Program-made: the position numbers and the translations under genes
NCBI RefSeq assembly: GCF_000970085.1
Contig: NZ_CP009506.1
Coordinates: 3,844,001-3,908,000 of the forward strand
DNA length: 64,000 nucleotides
Origin: Methanosarcina siciliae T4/M
GTDB taxonomy: Archaea; Halobacteriota; Methanosarcinia; Methanosarcinales; Methanosarcinaceae
Direction: 5' to 3'
The notes under the pieces: model-generated
What the model was told of the DNA's origin: nothing
Seen by the model: only the letters and a program-made list of their open reading frames with translations
Databases searched by the model: none
Part shown: positions 52,133 to 61,828 of the stretch, piece after piece
How positions within the stretch are numbered: position 1 is the first letter of the stretch
Layout: each line of letters begins with the position of its first letter

Positions 52133-53308
52133 ATGAGTGAGTCTATGAAAAAGATTCGAGTAGGAATGTTTAGCTGGGAAAGTTTGTATTCGATACGTGT
52201 GGGTGGGATTTCACCCCATGTATCCGAACTCTCTGAGGCTCTTGCAGCCAAAGGTCATGATATCCACCTTTTTACCCGAGGCAAAGATAATAGTGATGAA
52301 ATCATCAAAGGAGTCCATTACCACAGAGTGGAATGCGACCGGTACGGAGGAATAGTGGAACAGATGAACAGGATGTGCGACGCCATATACTGTCGGTTCC
52401 TGAACGTGCGGGAGGAATTTGGAGAATTTGATATCCTCCACGGGCACGACTGGCATCCTGTAAATGTCCTCTGCAGGATTAAAGCCCAGTTTGGGCTGCC
52501 TTTTGTCCTGACTTTCCACAGTACGGAGTGGGGGCGCAATGGAAACCGCCACGGAGACTGGTGGGAAGCAAAGGAGATTTCACACAGGGAGTGGCTTGGC
52601 GGGTATGAAGCTTCAGATGTAATTGTTACGTCTACGATTTTGAAAGATGAAATCAAGCATATTTACAAAATTCCCGATTATAAGCTCTGGGAGGTTCCCA
52701 ATGGGATAAACGTGGGGAAAATAAGAAGAGAAGTTGACCCCGGGGCAATAAAGAAGAATTACGGCATCCACCCCTGCCTACCTGTGGTGCTCTTTACCGG
52801 CAGGATGTCTTACCAGAAGGGACCGGATCTGTTAGTTGAAGCCGCAGCAAAAGTCCTGAGGAAACGGGATGCCCGGTTTGTGCTTATAGGAGAAGGGGAG
52901 ATGCGGAACCAATGTGAAAACCAGGCTAACAGGCTGGGGATCGGAGATTCTTGCAATTTCCTTGGTTATGCCCCGGACAACACCGTCATAGACTGGTTTA
53001 ATGCCTGTGACCTTGTCTGCGTCCCGAGCCGAAACGAACCTTTCGGAATAGTCGTGCTTGAGGCGTGGGATGCAGGAAAACCGGTGGTTGCAAGCGATGC
53101 GGTTGCTCTTGTTGAGAACTTCAGGACAGGTGTTATTTCCCATAAAGAGCCCTCGTCCATCGCCTGGGGCCTCAATTACGTACTTGAGGGGCTCGGCCGC
53201 AACAGGATGGGAGAAAAGGGGTATGATCTCCTGAAAAAGAGATATAACTGGGAAACGATAGCTGCAAAAACCCTTGAAGTATACGAAAAAATAATAGAAA
53301 AAGCCTGA
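52133..53308 (+). CDS. GT4-family glycosyltransferase / glycogen synthase
   Basis: The 391-residue protein is a GT-B fold GT4 enzyme. The N-terminal acceptor domain has GGISPHVSELSEALAAKGHD, DILHGHDWHPVNVLCRI and LTFHSTEWGRNG. The C-terminal domain has VVLFTGRMSYQKGPDLLVEA and the donor-binding E-x7-E motif in VPSRNEPFGIVVLEAWDAGK. GT4 members include archaeal and bacterial glycogen synthases using UDP- or ADP-glucose, and the neighbouring GT3-like synthase and GalT support a role in storage glucan. An alternative ATG lies at 52145. The gene appears monocistronic on its left side. Confidence 0.88.
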   Translation: MSESMKKIRVGMFSWESLYSIRVGGISPHVSELSEALAAKGHDIHLFTRGKDNSDEIIKGVHYHRVECDRYGGIVEQMNRMCDAIYCRFLNVREEFGEFDILHGHDWHPVNVLCRIKAQFGLPFVLTFHSTEWGRNGNRHGDWWEAKEISHREWLGGYEASDVIVTSTILKDEIKHIYKIPDYKLWEVPNGINVGKIRREVDPGAIKKNYGIHPCLPVVLFTGRMSYQKGPDLLVEAAAKVLRKRDARFVLIGEGEMRNQCENQANRLGIGDSCNFLGYAPDNTVIDWFNACDLVCVPSRNEPFGIVVLEAWDAGKPVVASDAVALVENFRTGVISHKEPSSIAWGLNYVLEGLGRNRMGEKGYDLLKKRYNWETIAAKTLEVYEKIIEKA

Positions 53309-53750
53309 ACACTAAAGTAGTGTTTCACCGTGTCTCTAAACTCGAAGCTGCTACAAAGAAAATTAAATTAGAAGTGGAGACAGATACCCCCTCAAAAAAA
53401 CACACATGATATTCTTCGAATAGCAGGCACAAATAATAAAAGTAATTGAAAGTACTTTCATACCAAAGAAATGTATATTTCTGGGACTGTAATTGACTCA
53501 GAAAGACGTAATGTAAAGTACTGTTCGAATAAGTGTAAAAACGGTTGCATATAAAACGAGATCTTATGCTGGGGGTTGATAGCGCTGACGCGGACATACC
53601 GTAGTTTGCTGCGGGATATGTCCGCGCCATTGCAATTTTAATTCAGGACAATTTTATACAATAGAAAACGGTTACCTTTTCAGATAAAGCATTGCTATTT
53701 TTTTAGAATACGGAAATTATTTATAATCATTTTTTCTTGATTATTTTAGT
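53309..53750. other. Gap with direct repeat and strong inverted repeat
   Basis: No gene is seen. The gap carries the left copy of a roughly 90-base direct repeat (53391-53480) and a hairpin: GCGGACATA at 53590-53598 pairs with TATGTCCGC at 53617-53625, around an 18-base loop. The hairpin lies upstream of the aldo/keto reductase and may be a regulatory or termination structure. Confidence 0.55.
53391..53480. repeat. Direct repeat flanking the aldo/keto reductase, left copy
   Basis: Shared blocks in order are TCAAAAAAAC, ATATTCTTCGAATAGCAGGC, GAAAGTACTTTCAT, CCAAA and TGTATATTT. They recur in the same order and orientation at about 54921-55010. Within each copy GAAAGT and ACTTTC form a small inverted repeat. 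Confidence 0.7.
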
Positions 53751-54866
53751 ATGAAAAAACTTGGATTCGGGACGTTGCGTCTTCCACTCACCCGTCCTGA
53801 CGATGTGAAATCGATCGATCAGGATCTTTTTAATCGGCTCGTTGACGAATTCATGAAAGCGGGTTATACTTACTTTGAGACCGGCTGGCCATATCATTCC
53901 CAGTGTGCTGAAGACGCCTGTAGAAAAGCGATTGTAGAACGGTATCCCAGGGAAAAATTCTGTCTCGCGGATAAGATGCCGACCTATAATCTCAAAAAAA
54001 GTGAGGACTATGAGAATATTTTCACCGAACAGCTGAAACGTTGCGGAGTAGACTATTTCGATTATTATCTCTTCCATAACCTTGGTAACAGAACCTATAA
54101 ACAATGTGAAGAACTCGGAGGTTTTGAGTTTCTTCGACAGAAAAAGGACGAGGGAGTTGTGAAGCATATAGGTTTTTCGTTTCATGACACACCAGAAATT
54201 CTTGTTAAAATATTAACAGAACATCCCGATGTGGATGTTGTGCAATTGCAGATAAATTATATCGATTGGGAAAACATCAGCATCCAGTCACGCAGATGCT
54301 ACGAAGTTGCGAGGAAACATAACAAACCGATCATCGTCATGGAGCCAGTTAAAGGCGGGGCGCTTGCCTCGGTCCCTGAAGAGGCGGAAAAACTTATGCA
54401 TAAGATCCATCCGGAGGATTCCCCTGCTTCGTGGGCACTTCGGTTTGCTGCGGGATTTGAGGGAGTTTTCATAGTCCTGAGCGGTATGAACACCATTGAA
54501 CAGGTGAAGGATAATATCAAGACCTTCGATAATCTGACACCGATTTCCCCTGAAGAAAATACTGTCCTCGAAGAAGTCAAGGAGATCATTAGCAAGAGTA
54601 CCGCGGTCCCCTGTACTGCATGCCGGTACTGCGTCGAGGGGTGTCCGCAGGATATCCCGATACCTGTTCTATTCTCAATTTATAATGATACAATGAAGTA
54701 TGGAGATATCAACTACCCCACTGTGCATTACCAACATGCAGTCTTTGGTCACGGTAAAGCAAGCGACTGCATAGAATGCTGCAAGTGTGAAAAGAGTTGC
54801 CCGCAACATCTGCCAATATCTGAAATCATGAAGGAGATCGCAACTAGGTTTGATAAAGAAAAATGA
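53751..54866 (+). CDS. Aldo/keto reductase with C-terminal 2x[4Fe-4S] domain
   Basis: The 371-residue protein is a TIM-barrel aldo/keto reductase fused to a ferredoxin-like tail, an arrangement common in anaerobes. The barrel starts MKKLGFGTLRLPLT, with the catalytic Tyr in YFETGWPYHSQC and strand-end YFDYYLFHNL; the cofactor region is SGMNTIEQVKDNI. The tail has CTACRYCVEGCP and CIECCKCEKSCP, eight cysteines for two clusters. It would reduce a carbonyl using electrons from NAD(P)H or ferredoxin. The gene stands alone between two copies of a direct repeat. The bases before the ATG hold no strong ribosome site. Confidence 0.92.
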   Translation: MKKLGFGTLRLPLTRPDDVKSIDQDLFNRLVDEFMKAGYTYFETGWPYHSQCAEDACRKAIVERYPREKFCLADKMPTYNLKKSEDYENIFTEQLKRCGVDYFDYYLFHNLGNRTYKQCEELGGFEFLRQKKDEGVVKHIGFSFHDTPEILVKILTEHPDVDVVQLQINYIDWENISIQSRRCYEVARKHNKPIIVMEPVKGGALASVPEEAEKLMHKIHPEDSPASWALRFAAGFEGVFIVLSGMNTIEQVKDNIKTFDNLTPISPEENTVLEEVKEIISKSTAVPCTACRYCVEGCPQDIPIPVLFSIYNDTMKYGDINYPTVHYQHAVFGHGKASDCIECCKCEKSCPQHLPISEIMKEIATRFDKEK

Positions 54867-54920
54867 GAATTTCCGGCAGGATTTTATATTTTTGATCATT
54901 CCACCGTTAACAATGTATTG

Positions 54921-55010
54921 AATCAAAAAAACGAACATGAAACTCTTCGAATAACAGGCCCAAAAAATGAAAGTACTTGAAGGCACTTTCATGCCAAATT
55001 GTATATTTAA
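54921..55010. repeat. Direct repeat flanking the aldo/keto reductase, right copy
   Basis: This copy has TCAAAAAAAC, AACTCTTCGAATAACAGGCC, GAAAGTACTTGAAGGCACTT, TCATGCCAAA and TGTATATTT, matching the left copy at 53391-53480. The gene between the repeats could have been inserted or mobilised as a unit, or the repeat may be a transcription-terminal element. Confidence 0.7.
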
Positions 55011-55086
55011 AAATCATATCTGAAATTCAGATACTTAAAAACCTCAAATATGTATAAAATTTAAAGAAAAGTTTAAGAGGAAGATG

Positions 55087-55722
55087 TTATACGGCGTCTT
55101 CCTCATCGTCTTCATCAAATTCTTTATAACTGTCACTTCCGACCATTGCTGCCGAGATTGAGTCAATCCCGTCGAGCCACTCTGCAACAATGCCGTATGG
55201 GAGTTCAGCCATTGCCTCTTCAGGCAGGCTCTGTCCTTTGAGCACGATTGCGCCGCACTGGGCAGTGTAATCGAGAGCAAGTTCAAGGTTGTCCGATGCT
55301 TCGGCATCGACTGCCGCTTTTATAAGGTCGTTGATACTTGATTCTTCCTCATAATCACCCATAACATAGCATTCGAAGGCGACAAGCGCTCCCATAAGAG
55401 AGGTCTGTACCGAATCGATCATAAGGTCGATATCTTCAGAAATAGGGTCGACCTCGGAAAGCACGATATCCCTGATCTCCCCAAGAATTTCCAGAGCTTT
55501 TTCTTTGGAGAGCATAGACTTTTCAAAGCGAGCGGTTACTTTCAGGCAGGCAAGGATCACGTCGTCAACCATATTGACGAATACAGCACTTTCCTTCCCG
55601 GCTTCCTCTTCTGTTTCTTTTATTTGAAAACCGCTTTCCTTTGCCCGTCCGAGCCAGTTTTCCCAGCGCTTTTGGGTATAAAAATCATAGGGGGGGACCT
55701 GGTTCATTTCATGTTCAGGCAC
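55087..55722 (-). CDS. DUF2150-family archaeal protein
   Basis: The 211-residue protein matches an archaeal family of unknown role (DUF2150). It is acidic and helical: YDFYTQKRWENWLGRAKESG at the start, VNMVDDVILACLKVTARFEK, LMIDSVQTSLMGALVAFECY and a very acidic end (EFDEDDEEDAV). There is no signal or membrane segment, so it is cytoplasmic. No strong ribosome site is visible before the ATG. The upstream UPF0179 gene is transcribed the same way, 75 bases away. Confidence 0.85.
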   Translation of the reverse strand: MPEHEMNQVPPYDFYTQKRWENWLGRAKESGFQIKETEEEAGKESAVFVNMVDDVILACLKVTARFEKSMLSKEKALEILGEIRDIVLSEVDPISEDIDLMIDSVQTSLMGALVAFECYVMGDYEEESSINDLIKAAVDAEASDNLELALDYTAQCGAIVLKGQSLPEEAMAELPYGIVAEWLDGIDSISAAMVGSDSYKEFDEDDEEDAV

Positions 55723-55796
55723 TTATAACACCGCTTATATACTTTTTTATTAATTAATAATCAGTTTTACTATTACTAAAAGGTGTTTGTTTATGT

Positions 55797-56246
55797 TCAC
55801 CAGGCAAGTTTCACTTTTTTCAAGGAATTGCCGGCTTCACATTTTGAGTCAAGGCTTTCAAGGACCTCTACGATTTTGCATTTGTCTCCCTTTAAAAGCC
55901 CTTCCGGATGGCAGATATCATACACGCTGCACTCTCTCTTTCCACATCTGGCTGGCTCATACATAATTTTTGCCCCTTCGACAGCTTTTCTCGATTCCAG
56001 GGTTGTCAGGATAGGAGCCCTGCTGACGTCCACAGCAAGTACCCCGCTGTCGTGCAGGAAACATTCATGTATGTCTTTACTTTTGATTCTCTCGACTCTA
56101 TACCTGCGTCCGGGTTCAAGGTTAAGGCATGTATTCTTCAACCGGCATTTCTTGCATTCAGGCATTTCACCTTTGAATATGAATTCCAGCCCTTCCCTTG
56201 CCAGCCGTGATCCGATGAGTGTTATTTTTGTATCGCTTTCTGTCAT
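55797..56246 (-). CDS. UPF0179-family archaeal protein
   Basis: The 149-residue protein belongs to UPF0179, an archaea-specific family of unknown function. It begins TKITLIGSRLAREGLEFIFK and has two cysteine groups, CKKCRLKNTC and CGKRECSVYDIC, which probably bind metal. The frame is open from 56357, but the extra 37 residues are not family-like and the ATG at 56246 gives the conserved start. It lies directly upstream of the DUF2150 gene and may share its transcript. Confidence 0.88.
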   Translation of the reverse strand: MTESDTKITLIGSRLAREGLEFIFKGEMPECKKCRLKNTCLNLEPGRRYRVERIKSKDIHECFLHDSGVLAVDVSRAPILTTLESRKAVEGAKIMYEPARCGKRECSVYDICHPEGLLKGDKCKIVEVLESLDSKCEAGNSLKKVKLAW

Positions 56247-56536
56247 AATAATTCTTCCATTTAAACGTATTCTGGTATTCGTTGATTTTTCGGGATTCCG
56301 AAAGCTGATCCCGAAATATTTCGAATTAGTATTGAGATTAGACCTGAAGTCAGGCACTTAAGACGGATTATCCTGAATAAATCGAATTCATTTAAACTCA
56401 AATGGGCCGTTAACACTATCAGATCTGAAATTAGATCTGAACCCCTGCCTGAAATGTTCTGATATACCATTGATTATCTTTATGATATTTCAAACAGTTG
56501 CTGATTTTTTGCTTCAGCCTGAGTTAAAACAACTTT

Positions 56537-57607
56537 TCAATTTATGACCTTTGTGATTCTTGCAACCTTTTCGGCTGCCGAGGGAGTAAGCCCGTTTCCG
56601 AGAATTGTGTATCGGTCCGGGCGGATACTGTGTGCATGTAAAAGGGCTTCGACTATATATTTATCTTCTATGCCCAGTTCTTCTGCATTAGTAGGAGCCC
56701 CGATCTTTTTTAAGGCGTCCCGGATCTCCTGCCAGTTTCCCCCGTGCAGGTACATCATCATGATCGTACCAACTCCGCATTGTTCCCCGTGCAGCGCAGG
56801 CTTTGGGGCAATCCTGTCAAGGGCATGGCTGAACATATGTTCCGATCCCGAAGCCGGCCTCGAAGAGCCTGCAATGCTCATTGCAACCCCATTTGAGACC
56901 AGGGCTTTTACCACAAGCCTGGCAGACGTCTCATGTTCCGGCTTTATCGAATCGGCATTTTCTATTACCACCCTTGCTGCCATACGGGAGAGAGCGGCAG
57001 CGTATTCCCCGAAGTACTCGTTTCGGAGCCGGCTTGCAAACTCCCAGTCCAGGACTGCTGTGTAATTGGAAATAATGTCTCCACAGCCGGCTGCAAGAAA
57101 TCGGAACGGAGCCGCAGAGATGATTTCGGTGTCCGCAACCACGGCAATAGGGGCCTGAGCCTGTACGGAAGCATTTTTTCCGTTGTCAATTATCGAGGCG
57201 CGGGAAGATGCAATGCCGTCATGAGAAGCTGCCGTGGGCACACTGATAAAGGGGATTTCAAGCCTCGTGGAAGCAAGCTTTGCAAGGTCAATAGATCTGC
57301 CACTTCCGATCCCGAGAAGAAAAGTCGCCCCGGTTTCGAGAGCTTTTTGCATTATTTTCTCGACTTCTTCCATGGTTGCCCTGCAGGTGAGCACCATTTC
57401 TGCGCTGCTCCCTTCATTTTCCAGGAGGGTGATCACTCTTTTACCCGCAACGTCCCGGGTAGTGTTTCCGGTAACTATCAGCGCATTTCCTTTCAGTTTC
57501 AGATCCCTGCAGACATCTCCGATTTCCTCAAGTACTCCATGCCCGACAAGCACGTCCCGTGGAAGCTGCATCCACTTAGCGCTGTTTTTATTGATGGTCA
57601 ATTTCAT
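56537..57607 (-). CDS. egsA: sn-Glycerol-1-phosphate dehydrogenase
   Basis: The 356-residue protein is the archaeal enzyme that reduces dihydroxyacetone phosphate to sn-glycerol-1-phosphate, the backbone of archaeal ether lipids. The NAD(P) loop is in LLGIGSGRSIDLAK, and zinc ligands lie in SHDGIASSRASI, FSHALDRIAPKPALHGEQCG and VGTIMMMYLHG. Length and motif order are those of the family. The protein is cytoplasmic. The ATG at 57607 is preceded by GCGGGT. It is a core lipid gene and supports the archaeal identity of the window. Confidence 0.95.
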   Translation of the reverse strand: MKLTINKNSAKWMQLPRDVLVGHGVLEEIGDVCRDLKLKGNALIVTGNTTRDVAGKRVITLLENEGSSAEMVLTCRATMEEVEKIMQKALETGATFLLGIGSGRSIDLAKLASTRLEIPFISVPTAASHDGIASSRASIIDNGKNASVQAQAPIAVVADTEIISAAPFRFLAAGCGDIISNYTAVLDWEFASRLRNEYFGEYAAALSRMAARVVIENADSIKPEHETSARLVVKALVSNGVAMSIAGSSRPASGSEHMFSHALDRIAPKPALHGEQCGVGTIMMMYLHGGNWQEIRDALKKIGAPTNAEELGIEDKYIVEALLHAHSIRPDRYTILGNGLTPSAAEKVARITKVIN

Positions 57608-58265
57608 ACCCGCATGAATTTTTAGTTGTGATATTTAGTTGTGATATTTAGTTGTGATAAAGAGCCATAGACATGATTAATAAGGCAGGTTTAAGCCAGC
57701 CTGTATTGAGGCTTACTTACTGAAGATTTACATCTCAACTGTCTCTGCAGATATCTCTAATCATCCGGGTATTTAACACCAGCAGATAAGCATCAGGTAT
57801 TATATCGATAGATGATAAAACCTGCAGAAGATCTGGACAACTTATCAAATGTGTGTTTAATAAAAGAACTTAATTCATTAACTTAATTCCCAGAGGGATA
57901 AAGAAGGAAGTGCTTCTGATAGGTTTACTTCACACCCTTCTTTCCTGATTATCCTTCAATCAATTCCATCTTTATTGATAGGTCTGTTGACCCTTACCCT
58001 TTAACAAATACAACTACATATCTGAATTATAAAAATGTAGTAATATAATATAGATTCAATATAACATTCATATAATATATTTGCTTTTTCTGAAACAAAG
58101 CTTCAGGAAAGCAAAGAAATATCTGTGATTAAACCGAACACCGTTCACCAGTTGAGATCAGCACATTCATAGTTTAGAAAGAAGTTTGTTTCAGATAAAT
58201 GAGCCTGTACGCAAATCAAGCTATGTACATTAAGTATTAATCGTATTAGGTTATTGCCATTTTGA
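57608..58265. other. Gap with short tandem repeat
   Basis: About 660 bases without a gene. Near the egsA start TTAGTTGTGATAT is repeated three times (about 57624-57658). The remainder is AT-rich with no recognised signal. Confidence 0.4.
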
Positions 58266-59135
58266 ATGAGTGATAAGATGAGTATTTTTATAGATAAGAT
58301 TTCACAATTTATCAATACTTACTATCTGGACCCGATAAAGACCGATAGCGGGTATAATATTGTAAATACCTTTACCTGGGCAATAGTACTGGGGATCTGT
58401 ATTTTCGGGATTTTCAAGCTCCTAAAAAAGATGGAAATAAAAATAACCCCGGAGTTTATTCTCTCAATCCTGCCCTTCGTACTTGCAGGTTCTTCTCTGC
58501 GCGTGATTGAAGATTCCCCTTCCGACATATTTCACCCCCCATTGTCCTATATGCTTATAACCCCGAATATTTACTTCCTGGTTTTCGGAGTAACCATAAT
58601 CTGTCTCTGGCTCTCGATCAAGCTGCAGAAAGCAGGATTTGTAAAGGATTATCACCCTGTGTTTGCAAGCTTCGGGCTGGTATGGTTTTTCTTAAACCTT
58701 GGCACTCTGCTGCATTTCGAAAATGTCGTAGCTGCGTACGTTCCGGTCTTTGTTATCGGAGCGGGGACAGGGCTGACCCTTGTCTTTTACCTGGTTGCCC
58801 GTCACTTTAAATCCTCGATCTTTACCGACCCCCTGAACCTCTCAATCCTGCTCGCCCATATGATGGATGCTTCTTCGACATACATAGGAATAGAGAAACT
58901 GGGATACTTTGAAAAACATGTTCTTCCATCTTATCTCATTGAACTTACAGGTACCGCATTGGTTATGTACCCATTGAAGCTAATTATCTTCGTAGGGGTT
59001 ATTTATGCACTTGATACCCAGTTTGAGAAAGATGAAGAGTCAGAAAACCTGAAAATGCTTATTAAGATGGTTATTTTGATCCTCGGGCTTTCTCCGGCAA
59101 CTCGAAACACAATTCGAATGATGCTTGGAATCTGA
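58266..59135 (+). CDS. DUF63-family membrane protein
   Basis: The 289-residue protein is an archaeal integral membrane protein of the DUF63 family, with about seven hydrophobic segments such as FTWAIVLGICIFGIFKLLKK, IYFLVFGVTIICLWLSIKL and LIIFVGVIYALDTQF. Conserved pieces are ILPFVLAGSSLRVIEDS and AHMMDASSTYIGIEKLGYFE with the D-x-S-S-T motif. Function is unknown. An alternative start at 58278 has GAGTGAT upstream. In euryarchaea this family is often next to a SpoIIM-like gene, as here. Confidence 0.88.
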   Translation: MSDKMSIFIDKISQFINTYYLDPIKTDSGYNIVNTFTWAIVLGICIFGIFKLLKKMEIKITPEFILSILPFVLAGSSLRVIEDSPSDIFHPPLSYMLITPNIYFLVFGVTIICLWLSIKLQKAGFVKDYHPVFASFGLVWFFLNLGTLLHFENVVAAYVPVFVIGAGTGLTLVFYLVARHFKSSIFTDPLNLSILLAHMMDASSTYIGIEKLGYFEKHVLPSYLIELTGTALVMYPLKLIIFVGVIYALDTQFEKDEESENLKMLIKMVILILGLSPATRNTIRMMLGI

Positions 59136-59244
59136 AAGAAATAAAAAAGGTCTTCAGCCGGCAATCTGAAATCCGGAAGGAATAGGAAAACGTTGCTTGT
59201 TGAACCTGAATTTAAGGGATTTAAATTTTTATCGGGGGATAAAC

Positions 59245-59988
59245 ATGGAAAAAGAGGAAGACTATTATTTGCGAGAGAGAAACGGAGAAGAACGGGCAGA
59301 GACTTCCGAGGGAGAGGGGGAAGAAAAAATATATTCTCCCGTTGAAAATTTCGGTTTAACTGACAGCAGAGAAACAAAATCCCGGCCAGGGGAAAGAACT
59401 AACTCAAAAATATCCGAGTTTACCAGCTACCTGAATTTTATATGGCCGTATTTCCTTATAATGGCCGGGGTATTTTTCGTGGCTCTGCTTGCAGGCTATA
59501 ATTCATCGGCAAATTTTCCGCATATGGCTGACGAACTCATGAAAAGTTTCAGCAACCGCTTAGAGCCCCTCCTGGCTATGCCTCCGATAGTAATTATGTT
59601 TGGAATATTTCTTAACAATGCCTTTTTGAGCCTGCTTTTTCTTATACTGGGGTTAGCCTTCGGGGTTCTTCCGGTTTTGTTTGTAGCCTTCAATGGATAT
59701 ATTGTAGGAGTGATCTCTCACCTCGTAGCCCAGGAAAAAGGCTTACTTTTTATCATACTTGCTCTGCTCCCGCACGGGATACTGGAACTTCCCATGGTCT
59801 TCCTGTCAGCCGGGATAGGGCTCAGGTTAGGGCTCCAGGTTTTCTCTGCCCTTATAGGCAGACACACTGAAATTAAAAAAGAATTTAAAGGAGGGATGAG
59901 ATTTTATTTCCGCTGGATTGTGCCTCTCCTTTTCGTGGCAGCTGTAGTTGAGACCTTTATTACACCTTTGATCCTGAATTTCCTCTAA
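59245..59988 (+). CDS. SpoIIM/DUF95-family membrane protein
   Basis: The 247-residue protein has a charged N-terminal tail of about 70 residues and five to six membrane segments (FLIMAGVFFVALLAGYNSSA; AFLSLLFLILGLAFGVLPVL; LFIILALLPHGILELPMVFL). The FLNNAFLS and LPHGILELP motifs are hallmarks of the stage II sporulation protein M/DUF95 family, whose archaeal members are of unknown role. The ATG at 59245 follows GGGGGATAAAC; the frame is open upstream without a site. It lies 109 bases after the DUF63 gene and in the same direction. Confidence 0.88.
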   Translation: MEKEEDYYLRERNGEERAETSEGEGEEKIYSPVENFGLTDSRETKSRPGERTNSKISEFTSYLNFIWPYFLIMAGVFFVALLAGYNSSANFPHMADELMKSFSNRLEPLLAMPPIVIMFGIFLNNAFLSLLFLILGLAFGVLPVLFVAFNGYIVGVISHLVAQEKGLLFIILALLPHGILELPMVFLSAGIGLRLGLQVFSALIGRHTEIKKEFKGGMRFYFRWIVPLLFVAAVVETFITPLILNFL

Positions 59989-60294
59989 AAATCAGATAAA
60001 ACGAAGCTGCCGTGAGATGGCACACCAGCCCTCCACCTTACCCTCTATTATATAAACGATTACTTCTATTAGAAAGGGTTTTAATAGGTAAAGCTGTTAA
60101 TGGGGAAAAATCCAATCAGAGCTTTTGGTTCACAATACCTGGAAAACAACCTCAGGGGCCTATATTTAAGGCATGAACTGAATTTCAGGCATCTCACTCG
60201 AATATCAGGGAAAGAATCGCACAGGATCATACCTGATAACCATCTCACAGAAGTTCAGGTATCAACACCTCGAAAAAGCTGAGGGACATCATAT
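59989..60294. other. Gap upstream of purP
   Basis: A TATA-like ATTATATAAACG lies near 60046 and could start the purP transcript. A 60-codon frame at 60100-60282 is not supported by ribosome site or recognisable content. Confidence 0.4.
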
Positions 60295-61458
60295 ATGATT
60301 GACAGGAAAGAAATTAAGGAAATCGTTGAAGGCTATTATACGCATGCTGATAAGATTAAAGTGGGGACAATTGCCTCTCACTCGGGACTCGACATCTGCG
60401 ACGGAGCAGTCGAAGAAGATTTCAGGACCCTTGCAGTCTGCCAGGCAGGCAGGGAGAAGACATACACCGAATACTTCAGGGCTCAGAGAGACCATTACGG
60501 GGAGATAAAGAGGGGAATTGTCGACGAGACGGTTGTCTATAAGAAATATAACGAAATCCTCCTGCCCCGGAACCAGCAGAAACTGGTTGATGAAAAAGTG
60601 CTTTTTGTCCCTAACCGCTCATTTACCTCCTACTGCAGCATCGATGAGATCGAAGATAATTTCAGAGTGCCCATGGTAGGGAGCAGGAACCTCCTCAGGA
60701 GCGAGGAGAGAAGCGAACAGCAGAGTTACTACTGGATACTTGAAAAAGCCGGACTTCCGTTCCCGGAAAAAATCGAGTCCCCGAGGGACATCAACGAACT
60801 TGTCATGGTAAAGCTTCCCCATGCTGTAAAGAAACTCGAAAGAGGCTTTTTCACGGCATCAAGTTATAAAGAGTACCAGGAAAAATCCGAAGCCCTTATA
60901 AAGCAGGGGGTTATTACGCGCGAAGCTCTTGAAAACGCCAGAATCGAACGTTATGTCATAGGCCCTGTGTTCAACCTTGATATGTTCTACTCCCCGATAG
61001 AGCCGAAAATGAGCAAACTGGAACTCCTTGGCATTGACTGGCGTTTTGAGACCAGCCTTGACGGGCACGTAAGGCTCCCTGCTCCCCAGCAGATGGCTCT
61101 TGCCCCGCACCAGCTCACTCCGGAATACACGGTCTGCGGGCACAACTCGGCAACTCTTCGCGAGTCCCTCCTTGAAAAGGTATTCGAAATGGGAGAAAAG
61201 TATGTGAAAGCCACCCAAGAGCACTACGCCCCCGGAATTATAGGGCCTTTCTGTCTGCAGACCTGCGTGGACAAGGACCTGAATTTCTACATATATGATG
61301 TGGCCCCGAGAGTAGGCGGCGGGACCAATGTGCACATGTCAGTCGGGCATTCCTACGGCAACTCCCTCTGGAGGAGGCCGATGAGTACGGGCAGAAGGCT
61401 TGCCTTTGAGATCAGGCGCGCTCTGGAACTCGAGAAACTTGACATGATCGTCACATAA
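60295..61458 (+). CDS. purP: FAICAR synthetase PurP (formate-dependent AICAR formylation)
   Basis: The 387-residue ATP-grasp enzyme is of the archaeal PurP family, which uses formate and ATP to formylate AICAR in purine biosynthesis instead of folate-dependent PurH. Family features are IASHSGLDICDGAVEEDFRT at the start, VVYKKYNEILLPRNQQ, the ATP-grasp core MVKLPHAVKKLERGFF, RYVIGPVFNLDMFYSP and GPFCLQTCVDKDLNFYIYD, VAPRVGGGTN. Archaea may carry more than one PurP paralogue and not all have been shown to have this activity. It is cytoplasmic and stands alone. Confidence 0.88.
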   Translation: MIDRKEIKEIVEGYYTHADKIKVGTIASHSGLDICDGAVEEDFRTLAVCQAGREKTYTEYFRAQRDHYGEIKRGIVDETVVYKKYNEILLPRNQQKLVDEKVLFVPNRSFTSYCSIDEIEDNFRVPMVGSRNLLRSEERSEQQSYYWILEKAGLPFPEKIESPRDINELVMVKLPHAVKKLERGFFTASSYKEYQEKSEALIKQGVITREALENARIERYVIGPVFNLDMFYSPIEPKMSKLELLGIDWRFETSLDGHVRLPAPQQMALAPHQLTPEYTVCGHNSATLRESLLEKVFEMGEKYVKATQEHYAPGIIGPFCLQTCVDKDLNFYIYDVAPRVGGGTNVHMSVGHSYGNSLWRRPMSTGRRLAFEIRRALELEKLDMIVT

Positions 61459-61828
61459 ATTTATTAAGGCTTTCCGGCATTAGTAGTATGAGTTGTGCAG
61501 GATACCGTAAACTTTAAAAGTATCATCTGAATCTGCGAGATTCAGGTTATAACCGGAAATAAAATGAAAGAACTTTCCCGGGCTTTGAACCTGTAAATTC
61601 AGGATTTGCCCGAAGGGATTCGGGCTCATGTAAAACCCGTTCCTGTAATATCCCGCTTTATCTACAGCTTATATAGAACCAAGGATCACATAGTGAAAAT
61701 TAAGAATCAGACTGGGTTTGGAATTGAAATCTGCAGACCCCGGAGTTAAAATCCCCGGAGGCACGGATTTCGGAAAAAATACTTGCCTTATATCAGATTA
61801 TCTTCACTCTACTGGAGGAAACTACAAC
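61459..61828. promoter_or_regulatory. Upstream region of the eIF2-gamma operon
   Basis: The best promoter sign is a TATA-like CTTATATAGA near 61668, about 160 bases before the chosen start at 61829, which implies a leader of roughly 135 bases. No gene is seen; an open frame from 61718 is the upstream extension of the eIF2-gamma frame. The GGAGG ribosome site is at 61814-61818. Confidence 0.5.

Noticed and set aside
60100..60282. Forward 60-codon frame before purP
   Set aside because: No ribosome site and no recognisable feature; probably upstream leader sequence.
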